From Longimicrobium sp. (GTDB lineage Bacteria > Gemmatimonadota > Gemmatimonadetes > Longimicrobiales > Longimicrobiaceae), in contig DASVQP010000030.1 in the NCBI GenBank assembly GCA_036389135.1, positions 1 to 64,000 on the forward strand: a DNA stretch of 64,000 nt, in the 5' to 3' direction. This document shows positions 49,631-58,144 of this stretch, in pieces. Both the position numbers and the translations under genes were made by a program. The stretch's first letter is position 1, and each line of letters begins with the position of its first letter. The notes under the pieces are model-generated. The model made no database searches and was not told the origin of the DNA. It was given only the letters and a program-made list of their open reading frames with translations.

Positions 49631-49647
49631 TTTCTACATTGTAGAAA
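49631..49647. promoter_or_regulatory. Perfect palindrome, likely PadR operator
   Basis: TTTCTACATTGTAGAAA is a perfect 17-bp palindrome with 8-bp arms. It lies seven bases upstream of the ATG of the second duplicated permease gene. TCTACA/TGTAGA palindromes often precede PadR-permease modules in related bacteria. Here the PadR gene is downstream of the permease, so the operator would control the whole unit. Confidence 0.65.
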
Positions 49648-49654
49648 CCCTCCG

Positions 49655-52297
49655 ATGCCCCGTATCGATTCCGATCTCCCGCGCGTTCCCGCCGCGCTGC
49701 TGCGCCTGCTGCTGCCGTACGCGGAGCGGCAGGAGGTGCTGGGCGACCTGGCGGCGGAGCACCGGGAGCGCGTGCAGTCGCAGGGGCGGCGGGCGGCGGG
49801 GCGGTGGGTGTGGCGGCAGGTGCTGGCCTCCGCGCCGGAGCTGGCGGGGCGGGGATGGTGGCGCGGCTGGAACGGGTTCGAGCCGCGGGCGAACTGGGAT
49901 CAACCGAGGGGAGCCATGTTCCAGGACTGGGGTCAAGACGTGAAGTTCTCGCTGCGCCGCCTGCGGAAGCGCCCCACCTACACGGCGCTCACGGTGCTCA
50001 CGCTCGCGCTGGGCGTGGCGGGCACGGCGGCGGTGTACGGCATCGCCAAGCGGCTGCTGCTGGAGCCGCTCCCCGTGAAGGCGGAGCAGGAGGTAGCGGT
50101 GTTCTGGGCCGAGGGCGGCTGGTCCGAGGCCGAGTTCCTCCAGCTGCGCCCCACCATCCAGGGCTTCCAGCACCTCGCCGCCTTCCGCGCGCGCGACGTG
50201 CCGATGCAGCTCGGCGACGCGCCCGCTCAGCTGGTGAAGGGGGTCGCCGGGACGGCGGAGCTCTTCCAGGTGCTGGGCGTCAGGCCATCGGTCGGGCCGG
50301 GCTTCCGGCCGGGCGACGACCGCAACACGGCTGAGCCGGTGGCGGTGCTCAGCCATTCGCTCTGGCGGGAGCTGGGCGCGAACCCGTCCATCGTCGGCGA
50401 GCAGATCGAGCTGGGCGGGGTCAAGCGTACCGTCGTGGGGGTGATGCCGCGCGGCTTCTGGTTTCCCGATCCCACCGTTCGCGTCTGGCTCGCGGAGCAG
50501 CTCGATCCGGAGGATGGGAGCGGCAACTGGGGGCTGATCGGCCGGATGCGCCCCGGCACGCGGATGGACCGGATGGGCCCCGAGCTCGCGCGCGTCATGA
50601 AGCTGATGCACGCCCAGTTCGACTATCCCGAGGGGGAGTGGGACAAGCGGGCGAACCCCACGCTGACCCCGCTGCGCGACCGGCTCGTCGGCGACATCCG
50701 GCCGGCGGTGCTGGCGACGTTCGCGGCGATGGCGGTCATCCTCCTCATCGCCAGCGTCAACGTGGCGGCGCTGATGCTGGGGCAGGTGGACAGCCGCGGG
50801 ACTGAGCTGGCGGTGCGCAGCGCGCTGGGCGCGGGCCGGCGGCGGCTGCTGATCCAGCTCGTAGTGGAGTCGCTGGTGATCGGGGCGATGGCGGGGGTGA
50901 TGGGTGCGCTGATGGCGCTGGCGGGCTTCAATTTCCTGGCGGCCGCCCTCCCGCTCGGCGCGCTGGCCGAGGCCGCCACCATCGACTGGGCGCTGCTCGC
51001 TGCGGCCATCGGCATCGCGCTGGCGGCGGCGACGGCGGTGGCGATGGTGCCCGGCTTCTCGGTCGCGCGCAGCGACCTGCAGTCGCGGCTGACGAGGACA
51101 CGGACGGGCGGGATCGGCGGGCGGGGCGGGCGCGTGGAGAGCGGGCTGGTGGTGGCGCAGGTGGCGCTCGTGCTGCTGATGGTGGCCGGCGCCGGCCTGC
51201 TGATCCGCAGCGTGCGGAACCTGCGCGCCATCGATCCCGGCATTCGGGTGGAGGGGCTCGCCGTGCTGGACGTGGTGATGCCCTCCGCCACCGAGCCGGC
51301 GCGCCGGCCGCAGGTGATGCGCGAGCTGCTGGACGCGCTGCGCGCCCTCCCCGGCGTGGAGGCAGCGGCGGCGACGCAGCGGCTCCCCCTGCGCGGCTCC
51401 AGCGACAACTGGGGGCTCACCATCCAGCGGCAACCGGAGCTGGAGGACGCCAACACCGCCTTCCGCGTGGTCTCGCCGGACTACTTCCGCACGATGGGTA
51501 TCCCCATCCGCAGCGGGCGCGGGCTGCTGGAGACGGACCGGGACGCCGCCGCAACCGAGGGCGCGGTGGTCATCAACCAGGCGCTGGCCGACAAGTTCTT
51601 CCCCGGGCGCGACCCCATCGGGGAGATGATCGGCTTCAGCGAGCGCTGGGACCGCGTGGTGGGCGTGGTGGGGAACGCGGCCGAAGCGGATCTCAAGCCG
51701 GAGCCGGTGCCCGCGCGCTACATGTCGTACGAACAGGCGCTCTGGCTCCTTCCCGGCCAGACGGTGGTCATCCGCATGCGCGACGGGCGCGATCCGGCCG
51801 CCATCCTGGACCCCGCGCGCCGCGCCATCCAGCGCGCCCTGCCGCAGGTCGCCATCCAGGACCAGACGACGATGGCGAACGTCTTCGATCGCGCCATCGG
51901 CCCCGCGCGGCAGGTGATGTCGCTGCTCACCCTGCTCGGGATGGTGGCGCTGGCGCTGGGGACGATCGGGGTGTACGGCGTCGTCTCGCACCTGGTGACG
52001 CGCCGCAAGCGGGACTGGGGGATCCGCATCGCGCTGGGGATGCAGCCGGCGCACGTGGTGCGGCACATCGTGGGGCGCGGCGGCACGCTGGTGGGCGCCG
52101 GCATCGTGCTGGGGCTGATCGGCTTCCTGGTGATGGCGCGCCTCCTCGGCAGCCTGCTGTACGGCGTCGGCACCGCGGACCCGCTCTCGCTCCTCGGCGC
52201 GACGGCGATCCTGCTGGGGGCCGGGCTGTTGGCGGCCTTTCTCCCCGCGCGCCGCGCGAGCCGGATCGACCCCGCGCACGTGCTGCGGGAGCAATGA
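49655..52297 (+). CDS. ABC transporter permease of the duplicated (ADOP) type, second copy
   Basis: An 880-residue protein of the same architecture as the permease at 44907 but only distantly similar. It has an N-terminal prefix domain (LLPYAERQEVLGDLAAEHRE, about residues 18-37), then two FtsX/MacB units beginning at KRPTYTALTVLTLALGVAGT (about 107) and ESGLVVAQVALVLLMVAGAG (about 515). The last unit contains GTIGVYGVVSHLVTRRKRDWGIRIALGM. The prefix differs from that of the first copy and is of the PadR-linked type. It is the first gene of a unit with the PadR gene 160 bases downstream. Confidence 0.85.
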   Translation: MPRIDSDLPRVPAALLRLLLPYAERQEVLGDLAAEHRERVQSQGRRAAGRWVWRQVLASAPELAGRGWWRGWNGFEPRANWDQPRGAMFQDWGQDVKFSLRRLRKRPTYTALTVLTLALGVAGTAAVYGIAKRLLLEPLPVKAEQEVAVFWAEGGWSEAEFLQLRPTIQGFQHLAAFRARDVPMQLGDAPAQLVKGVAGTAELFQVLGVRPSVGPGFRPGDDRNTAEPVAVLSHSLWRELGANPSIVGEQIELGGVKRTVVGVMPRGFWFPDPTVRVWLAEQLDPEDGSGNWGLIGRMRPGTRMDRMGPELARVMKLMHAQFDYPEGEWDKRANPTLTPLRDRLVGDIRPAVLATFAAMAVILLIASVNVAALMLGQVDSRGTELAVRSALGAGRRRLLIQLVVESLVIGAMAGVMGALMALAGFNFLAAALPLGALAEAATIDWALLAAAIGIALAAATAVAMVPGFSVARSDLQSRLTRTRTGGIGGRGGRVESGLVVAQVALVLLMVAGAGLLIRSVRNLRAIDPGIRVEGLAVLDVVMPSATEPARRPQVMRELLDALRALPGVEAAAATQRLPLRGSSDNWGLTIQRQPELEDANTAFRVVSPDYFRTMGIPIRSGRGLLETDRDAAATEGAVVINQALADKFFPGRDPIGEMIGFSERWDRVVGVVGNAAEADLKPEPVPARYMSYEQALWLLPGQTVVIRMRDGRDPAAILDPARRAIQRALPQVAIQDQTTMANVFDRAIGPARQVMSLLTLLGMVALALGTIGVYGVVSHLVTRRKRDWGIRIALGMQPAHVVRHIVGRGGTLVGAGIVLGLIGFLVMARLLGSLLYGVGTADPLSLLGATAILLGAGLLAAFLPARRASRIDPAHVLREQ

Positions 52298-52304
52298 TGG
52301 AAAG

Positions 52305-52418
52305 AAGTGCTAAGTGCTAAGTGCCAAGTGCTAAGTGCTAAGTGCTAAGTGCCAAGTGCTAAGTGCTGAACGGAAGTGCGTGAGTGCGTTAGTGCGTTTT
52401 TACTTAGCACTTGGCACT
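52305..52418. repeat. 7-bp tandem repeats with inverted arm
   Basis: Nine consecutive 7-base units AAGTGCT or AAGTGCC fill 52305-52367 without a gap. After a spacer with related AGTGCGT words, the reverse complement ACTTAGCACTTGGCACT occurs at 52402-52418, so the region can fold into a long hairpin. It lies between the permease and its PadR gene. It is not a CRISPR array, because the units are contiguous and have no spacers. Confidence 0.85.
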
Positions 52419-52456
52419 CAGGACTCAGGACTTTCCCTTCTTTTTGGAGCCGGATC

Positions 52457-52783
52457 GTGAGCGCAGACTCGCCGCTTGGGACCTTTGAGGAGCACGTGAT
52501 GCTCGCCGTCGTCCGCACGCGCGACGATGCGTATGGGATGGCGGTGCGCCGCGAGATCGAGCGGGTGACGGACCGCGAAGTGACGATCGGGGCGGTGTAC
52601 GCCACGCTCGACAGGCTGGAGGCGAAGGGGTTGCTGGGCTCCGGCCGCACCCCGGGCGAAGGGTCGCGCCGCGTCTTCACGGTCACCATGCGCGGCGCAT
52701 CGGCCCTGGCCGAGACGCGCGCCATGCGCGAGCGGCTCTGGCAGGGGGTGGACCTGAGCCGGCTGCTGGCGGGGGCGGGCTGA
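52457..52783 (+). CDS. PadR-family transcriptional regulator, second copy
   Basis: A 108-residue PadR repressor. The pattern LGTFEEHVMLAVVRTRDDAYGMAVRREI, VTIGAVYATLDRLEAKGLL (about residues 41-59) and GSRRVFTVTMRGASAL is complete. GTG 52457 has a GGAG ribosome site eight bases upstream and fits the domain start. It is downstream of the permease gene and separated from it by the tandem repeats, so it may be transcribed with the permease or alone. Confidence 0.85.
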   Translation: MSADSPLGTFEEHVMLAVVRTRDDAYGMAVRREIERVTDREVTIGAVYATLDRLEAKGLLGSGRTPGEGSRRVFTVTMRGASALAETRAMRERLWQGVDLSRLLAGAG

Positions 52784-52847
52784 GCGGAGCACGAAACAGA
52801 GCGCGGGGCCGCACCGGCTCCACCGAACCATTCTGAAGGATCGATCC

Positions 52848-53636
52848 ATGACCCGACACATGGCCGCGCTGGCGGTCCTCGCTCTCGCCGCGGCGGAGCC
52901 TGCCACGGCGCAGGCGCCCAGCGACGTCACCTGGATGATCGCACCCGGCGGCCGCCCGGCCGCCACGGACACGCGCCAGATCATCATCCGGTATCGCAAG
53001 CCGGATGGCAAGCGCACCAGCACCGGCTCTTCGCGCCCGCTCGAGGATCTGCAGGGGCTCGATCAGGCGCTGCTGGCCTCCGCGGATGGCGGGCCGGTGA
53101 GCTTCCGCCTCGCCAGCGATCCCGGCACGCTTGAGTGCAGCGGCGTCGTCGCCCGGGGGAGCGGAACAGGGACGTGCGCGTATACGCCCGGCGCGGGCTT
53201 CGCGGACGCGCTGGCGCGGGAGGGTTTCGTGCGGCCCACAGCGGAGGAGCAGCTCCATCTGCTGGTGCACGGCGCCAGCCTGGCGTACGCACGGGAGTTC
53301 CGCGGCCTGGGCTACGCCGGACTCACGCCAGAGCAGCTCGTGTCGCTGCGCATCTTCTACGTGGCTCCGAACGACGTGCGCGAGCTGCGGCGGCTGGGCT
53401 ACACGGACCTGTCGGTGGAACAGCTCGTCGCGCGCCGCATCTTCAGCGTGCCGATGGCGTACGCGCGAGCGCTCGGCGGCCTGGGCTACACGCAGCTCAC
53501 CATCGCACAGCTCGTCGACCTGCGCAGGGCGGGGGTCACCCCGGACTTCATCCGCCTCGCGAACCAGGGCGGCCGGCGCCTTTCGCCCTACGAGCTCCTC
53601 CAGTTGCGCGACCGTGTGCGCAGGCAGGTACCATGA
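52848..53636 (+). CDS. Secreted repeat protein, paralogue 1
   Basis: A 262-residue secreted protein (signal peptide about 1-22). After an N-terminal domain with two cysteines (LECSG and GTCAY) the C-terminal half has about four helical repeats of roughly 30 residues with the pattern REFRGLGYAGLTPEQLVSLR, RELRRLGYTDLSVEQLVARR, RALGGLGYTQLTIAQLVDLR. Such LGY-x-x-L repeats are seen next to peptidase or PadR genes in Gemmatimonadota and Acidobacteria, but the role is unknown. Its last codons overlap the ATG of the next, related gene (ATGA). Confidence 0.72.
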   Translation: MTRHMAALAVLALAAAEPATAQAPSDVTWMIAPGGRPAATDTRQIIIRYRKPDGKRTSTGSSRPLEDLQGLDQALLASADGGPVSFRLASDPGTLECSGVVARGSGTGTCAYTPGAGFADALAREGFVRPTAEEQLHLLVHGASLAYAREFRGLGYAGLTPEQLVSLRIFYVAPNDVRELRRLGYTDLSVEQLVARRIFSVPMAYARALGGLGYTQLTIAQLVDLRRAGVTPDFIRLANQGGRRLSPYELLQLRDRVRRQVP

Positions 53637-54406
53637 GCCCCCGATCGATCGCCGCCGCGCTCCTCTTCTTCGCCCTTCCCGCCGCTGCCCAGCCGCCCCT
53701 GGCGGGCGACTGGGTGATGCGCGCCGCCACGCATTCCGAGGCGAGCATGCCGGAGCTGGAGGGCGTCAGGGGCGTGCACCTCGCGTTGCACACTCCTGGG
53801 CTCAACACCCGCTACGTGCCGCTGGCCGATTTTGCGGGGCTCGGGCCGGAGCAACTCGCCTCCAGCGCGCCGGCACGATTCCATCTGCGCCAGGACCCGG
53901 GCACCTTTGAGTTCGCGGGGAGCTTCGCGGGAGGACGCGGCAGGGGCCGCTTCACCTTCACCCCCGATCCCGCCTTTGCCGCGGAGCTGGAGCGGCGCGG
54001 GATGCAGCGGCCCACGCCGGCGCAGCAGTTCTCGATGGCGCGGCACGGCGTCGCCCTCGCCTACCTGGACGAGCTGGCGGCGCAGGGGTACGCCCGCCCC
54101 ACCACCGCCGCGCTGGACCGCGCGGGGATGAGCGGCGCGGATCTCCTCTACCTGCGTCAGATGGGCGCGCTGGGCTACCGGCTCGGCACCCTGGAAGCAC
54201 TCATGCGGCTGAGCAACAGCGGCGTGAACCCGGGCTACCTGCGGGAGATGCGCACGCTCGGTTACGGCGGCCTCTCCGCCGAGCTCCTGATCCGGCTGCG
54301 CAACCACGGCGTCACCGCATCGTTCGCGGAGCGGATGAACGCCCGCGCCGGCCGCCGCCTCGCCGTCGAAGAGCTCGTGCGGACCCGCTCGCGCGGCGAA
54401 CGGTAG
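53633..54406 (+). CDS. Secreted repeat protein, paralogue 2
   Basis: A 257-residue secreted protein (signal peptide about 1-19) with the same plan as the preceding gene: an N-terminal beta domain, then GMQRPTPAQQFSMARHGVAL and repeats DELAAQGYARPTTAALDRAG, RQMGALGYRLGTLEALMRLS, REMRTLGYGGLSAELLIRLR. It lacks the two cysteines of paralogue 1. The ATGA overlap shows translational coupling. A tandem duplication followed by divergence is likely. The final residues are basic (RTRSRGER). Confidence 0.72.
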   Translation: MSPRSIAAALLFFALPAAAQPPLAGDWVMRAATHSEASMPELEGVRGVHLALHTPGLNTRYVPLADFAGLGPEQLASSAPARFHLRQDPGTFEFAGSFAGGRGRGRFTFTPDPAFAAELERRGMQRPTPAQQFSMARHGVALAYLDELAAQGYARPTTAALDRAGMSGADLLYLRQMGALGYRLGTLEALMRLSNSGVNPGYLREMRTLGYGGLSAELLIRLRNHGVTASFAERMNARAGRRLAVEELVRTRSRGER

Positions 54407-54436
54407 CATCCAACCCTTTACCTGGAAAACGGAATC

Positions 54437-54889
54437 ATGCGGCGCTTTGCACTCGTCCTGATCCTCCTCTTTGCGGCGGTCCTTCCCGCGCGCGCGCAGC
54501 AGTCCACCGACCGCGAGCAGGTGCGCCGGGCGGCGCTGGACTACGTCGAGGGCTTCTACGAAGGAGACAGCACCAAGCTGGTGCGCAGCGTGTCGCCGAA
54601 CGTGCGCAAGAACGGTTATGCGCGCGGGCCCAACGAGGCGGCGTATCGGGCTTCCGCCATGCCGTACGAGGGGTTCATGCGCTACGCCGCCGGGGTGAGG
54701 GCCGGCCGCGGCGGGCCGCCCCCGAACGCGCCGCGCGACATTGTCATCTACGACGTGCAGGACCAGACTGCGAGCGTCAAGGTGACCGCGTGGTGGGGGA
54801 CGGACTACCTGCTGCTGGGCAAGGAAAACGGCCGCTGGATGATCACGCACGTGCTATGGCAGAGCTCGCCGCGAACAGAAGTCCGTTAG
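54437..54889 (+). CDS. Secreted NTF2-like (lumazine-binding-like) protein
   Basis: A 150-residue protein with a signal peptide (about 1-20) and an NTF2-like cone fold. REQVRRAALDYVEGFYEGD (about residues 26-44) is the typical first helix of the putative lumazine-binding/SnoaL-like group, and ENGRWMITHVLW closes the sheet. These proteins bind small ligands or have no known enzyme activity. It follows the paralogue pair by 30 bases, probably in the same operon. Confidence 0.75.
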   Translation: MRRFALVLILLFAAVLPARAQQSTDREQVRRAALDYVEGFYEGDSTKLVRSVSPNVRKNGYARGPNEAAYRASAMPYEGFMRYAAGVRAGRGGPPPNAPRDIVIYDVQDQTASVKVTAWWGTDYLLLGKENGRWMITHVLWQSSPRTEVR

Positions 54890-54950
54890 GCACTTCAGGC
54901 GGCGAGCAATCTGCCGATTACGTAGCTGTGAGTCCGACCTCGAACCGCCG

Positions 54951-54967
54951 CTTCACACAGAGACAAG
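54951..54967. repeat. Half copy of family A repeat
   Basis: CTTCACACAGAGACAAG matches the left-arm consensus but no right arm follows. It lies 11 bases beyond the stop of the FAD oxidoreductase gene. Confidence 0.5.
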
Positions 54968-54977
54968 CAGTTGCAGT

Positions 54978-56168
54978 TCAGATCAGCGCGCCATCGAGAA
55001 AAAGCTCGCCGCGCTCGAAGCGGTCCACCGCCAGCGGCGCGATGTCGAACGTGGGGCGGTCGCCTGCGATGAGCTCCGCGACGGCGAGGCCGACGGCGGG
55101 CGCCAGCATGAGGCCGTGGCCACTGAAGCCCGCCGCGACCACGAAGCCGGGAAGCGACGGGTGCTCGCCGAGCAGCGCGTTGTGGTCGTGCGTCATCTCG
55201 TACAACCCGGCCCACGCCTCCGCCACCGACCGCACCCGCGCTACCGGGTAGCGGCTCCGGAGCGTCTGGAGCATATCGTCGAGCCGGCCTTCGTCGCAGG
55301 CAAAGTTCTCGCCCGGCGGCTCGGATGGGCGCGAGCGGCCGATCACCAGGCGGTCCGGCGCGCCGGGGGAGCGCGCGTCGTCCAGCCGCCAGTGCGTCCC
55401 GTCCAGGTCGAAGATCATGGGGATGGACGACGGCAGCCCCTCCTCCAGATCCAGCCGAAAGAGGTGCTGCCGGACCGGGGTGACTGGGACCTCCACCCCC
55501 GCCGCACGCCCCACCGAAGCGGCCCAGGCGCCGGCCGCGTTCACCACGACGGGCGCCTCGATGCGCCGCTCGCCCCCGGCCGTCTTCAGCCTCACCCCAG
55601 AGACCCGCCCGCCGCTCCGCTCCACCTCCACCACCTCGCCGTGCACGTACTCGGCGCCGGCGTGCTCCGCCAGCGCGCGGAGGCCGGCCAGCACCTCGCG
55701 CGGATCGAGGTAGCCGTCCTCCGGTCCGAAGATGCCGAGCACGATGTCGTCCACCCGCAGCCCCGGCACCTCGGCGCGGATGCGGTCCGGCGTCCACAGC
55801 TCGCACGCTGCGCCACTCTCGCGCTGCGCCTTGAATCGCCGCTCCATCCCGGGCGCGCCCTCCGCGTCGGCCAGAAAGAGGTAGCCGCGCTCGCGGAACC
55901 AGGCGCGCGTCGGGCGTGGCGTGGCGGCGGTGAGCTCGTCGAAGCGCCTGTAGAAGCCGACGCTGTGCCGCGCCAGCGCGACGTTGAGCGGCGATCCGTA
56001 CTGCTGGCGTATCCCCCCCGTCGCCAGGCGCGACGACGCGCGAGTGTAGGCCGGATCGCGCTCGGCCACCACCACGCGCGCGCCGCCGAGCCGCTCCCGC
56101 AGGTGCAGCGCGATGCTGGAGCCGATCACGCCACCCCCCACGACCACTACCGCCGCGGCGTCACTCAT
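54978..56168 (-). CDS. FAD-dependent oxidoreductase (DAO family)
   Basis: A 396-residue flavoenzyme. The FAD-binding motif VVVVGGGVIGSSIALHL (about residues 7-23, GxGxxG) and the second half with VVNAAGAWA (about 207-215) and GFSGHGLMLAPAVG (about 355-368) match the D-amino-acid oxidase/sarcosine oxidase/FOXRED1 group. RLATGGIRQQYG near residue 45-56 fits the dimethylglycine/sarcosine branch. The substrate is probably an N-methyl or D-amino acid. ATG 56168 has a GGGAGG ribosome site five bases upstream, so it is chosen over GTG 56174. Confidence 0.85.
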   Translation of the reverse strand: MSDAAAVVVVGGGVIGSSIALHLRERLGGARVVVAERDPAYTRASSRLATGGIRQQYGSPLNVALARHSVGFYRRFDELTAATPRPTRAWFRERGYLFLADAEGAPGMERRFKAQRESGAACELWTPDRIRAEVPGLRVDDIVLGIFGPEDGYLDPREVLAGLRALAEHAGAEYVHGEVVEVERSGGRVSGVRLKTAGGERRIEAPVVVNAAGAWAASVGRAAGVEVPVTPVRQHLFRLDLEEGLPSSIPMIFDLDGTHWRLDDARSPGAPDRLVIGRSRPSEPPGENFACDEGRLDDMLQTLRSRYPVARVRSVAEAWAGLYEMTHDHNALLGEHPSLPGFVVAAGFSGHGLMLAPAVGLAVAELIAGDRPTFDIAPLAVDRFERGELFLDGALI

Positions 56169-56222
56169 CCGCACCTCCCGCGCGGGACCGGCGTCATCCC
56201 CCGGCCCCGCGGGTGGCGAGGC

Positions 56223-57023
56223 TCACGACGATGAGCCCGAGCTCCGCGTGCTCTTCTTCGCGCCACCAGACGTCTTCTTCGCCGCGCCCGAAGTGCTCTT
56301 CCTGGCACCGGACGAGCTCTTCTTCGCGCTGTCCGAACTGCTCTTCTTGGCCGCGCCGGACGTGCTCTTCCTGGCGCCGCTGCTCTTCTTCGCCGCGCCC
56401 GTGCCGCCGCCGGAGGCGGAGCGCTTGCGGGGGGCCTTCCTGGCGCCGGCTTCCCTGCGCGCGGCCACGGTCGCCCGCGTGGAGGCCACCAGCCGCTCGA
56501 CCGCTTCCAGTCCGAGCGCGGCGCCGCCGTGGAGCCGCTCCATCACCTGCTCCACGCGGCCGAGGACGGTGGTGTCGCCCGCGCCGAGCTTCTCCAGCGA
56601 GTCGACGGCCCACTTGTAGTGCTTGGCCTCGTCCTCGGCGCCGCGGCGGATCACCTCGCGCACCTCGGGCGGAAAGCGGCGGCCGGCGGCGCGGGCGTAC
56701 TTGTTGGCGCTCTCCCACTCGTTGGTGCGGAAGGCCAGGAGCACCGCGCGGTCGCCGCCCGCCGCGCCGAGGGCCTGCACCGCCAGCTTCAGCATCCCGG
56801 TGGAGAGGTGCGGCGCCGTCACCGGCGTTCCGCCGCGCGCCGTCACCAGCTCGCCAATCTCGGCGACGTGCCGCTGGTGGTCGCGCTTGAACTGGCGGAG
56901 CTTGCGCTTGAGCGTCTCCGTGGACACCGCGTCGATCGCCACCTGGTACGAGGCAACCGCGTCGTGGTCGAGCTGGAGCAGGTCATTGAGCGCGGCCATC
57001 AGCGCCGCATCGTTCTTCGCCAT
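56223..57023 (-). CDS. Ferritin-like protein with histone-H1-like tail
   Basis: A 266-residue protein. Residues 1-145 form a DUF2383/DUF892-type four-helix bundle with LDHDAVASYQVAIDAV (18-33), DHQRHVAEIGEL (48-59), NEWESANKY (101-109) and EDEAKHYKW (130-138), the E/D-x-x-H positions of ferritin-like iron sites. Residues about 190-266 are a low-complexity tail of AAKKSS, ARKSTSG and AAKKTSG repeats, strongly basic and like histone H1 or the KAAK tails of bacterial DNA-binding proteins. It may bind DNA and protect it from iron or oxidants, like Dps; this is inferred. It appears monocistronic. Confidence 0.75.
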   Translation of the reverse strand: MAKNDAALMAALNDLLQLDHDAVASYQVAIDAVSTETLKRKLRQFKRDHQRHVAEIGELVTARGGTPVTAPHLSTGMLKLAVQALGAAGGDRAVLLAFRTNEWESANKYARAAGRRFPPEVREVIRRGAEDEAKHYKWAVDSLEKLGAGDTTVLGRVEQVMERLHGGAALGLEAVERLVASTRATVAARREAGARKAPRKRSASGGGTGAAKKSSGARKSTSGAAKKSSSDSAKKSSSGARKSTSGAAKKTSGGAKKSTRSSGSSS

Positions 57024-57201
57024 CGTCTCTCCTCGATCGGGGTGGTGTCCACTGTGGTCACTCCCGGCACTGCAAACCCGTGGCCGGTGGCGCGGACGCG
57101 GGTCTCCGCGTCGAAACAGCGGAGGGCAAGTGCGGAAGTGCGGAAGCGCGTTGGAGACCCGTGGTCATCCCCCACATTCTGTCATCCTGAACCTTTTCCG
57201 T

Positions 57202-57939
57202 TCAATCATCGCTCCGCAGCTTCACCAGCAGCCGCAGGATCTCCAGGTACAGCCAGACCAGCGTCACCAGCAGGCCGAAGCCTGCGTACCATTCCATGTA
57301 GCGCGGCAGCCCCGCCTCCGCGCCCTGCTCGATGAAGTCGAAGTCCAGCACCAGGTTGAGCGCGGCGATCACCACGATGAAGAGGCTGAGGCCGATCCCC
57401 ATCATGCTGTTGTCGTGAAGCAGCGGCATCTCGGTGCCGAACATGCGCATCACCAGGCTCACGATGTACAGCATGGCGATCGCGCCCGTGGCCGCCGTGA
57501 CCCCCAGCTTGAAGTTCTCGGTGGCGCGGATCAGGCCGCTGCGGTAGGCAACGAGCAGGCAGAAGAGCGTCCCCGCCGTGAGCGCCGCGGCTTGCATGGC
57601 GATCCCGGCGAACTGCTGGTTGAGGAACGCGGAGACCCCACCCAGCACCAGCCCCTCCAGCGCGGCGTAGAGCGGCGCGGTCACCGGCGCCGCGCGCGGC
57701 TTGAAGATGGTGACCAGCGCCACCACGAAGCCGCCGATCGCCCCGATCATCACCAGTCCGCCGGCCATGGGATCGGCGTTCGCGGCGCGGTCCCAGGCGA
57801 AGGCGCCCGCCACCAGCAGGATCCCCACCAGGATGATGGTGCGGTTGACCGCCCCTTCGATGGTCATCACCCCCTCGCCGGCGGCCACGTGGCCGCGGGA
57901 GAAGGTGCGTTCGTTGAGCGCGGGATTCGCGGTTCTCAT
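57202..57939 (-). CDS. Bax inhibitor-1 / YccA-like membrane protein
   Basis: A 245-residue membrane protein of the Bax inhibitor-1 (TMBIM) superfamily, closest to the YccA/YetJ-type bacterial members. There are seven predicted helices, from NRTIILVGILLVAGAFAW (about 33-50) to ALNLVLDFDFIEQGAEAGLP (about 195-214), where the aspartates correspond to the pH-sensing/Ca-leak site. LYAALEGLVLGGVSAFLNQQ is typical. ATG 57939 is chosen; the long upstream reading frame crosses the bioD promoter and is not supported. Confidence 0.82.
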   Translation of the reverse strand: MRTANPALNERTFSRGHVAAGEGVMTIEGAVNRTIILVGILLVAGAFAWDRAANADPMAGGLVMIGAIGGFVVALVTIFKPRAAPVTAPLYAALEGLVLGGVSAFLNQQFAGIAMQAAALTAGTLFCLLVAYRSGLIRATENFKLGVTAATGAIAMLYIVSLVMRMFGTEMPLLHDNSMMGIGLSLFIVVIAALNLVLDFDFIEQGAEAGLPRYMEWYAGFGLLVTLVWLYLEILRLLVKLRSDD

Positions 57940-58144
57940 CAGGGCAACGTTCGTGATTGGAAGGGACGGGGAACCGTGCGGAGTTCCGCTGAAGATTGTT
58001 CGCGCCGCGCCGCCGGTGCAAGTCTCGCATCCGCACGTGGGGCATTCCGCTTGCCGGGCTGGGACCGTACCTTCCCTGATGCCCTGCCGCACCGCCACCA
58101 CCTCAGCGGCACGTGCATCTCGCCGAACGCTTCCTGGAGCGCGC

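Noticed and set aside
52305-52418. Possible CRISPR array
   Set aside because: The 7-bp units are contiguous with no spacers, and no cas gene is in the window.
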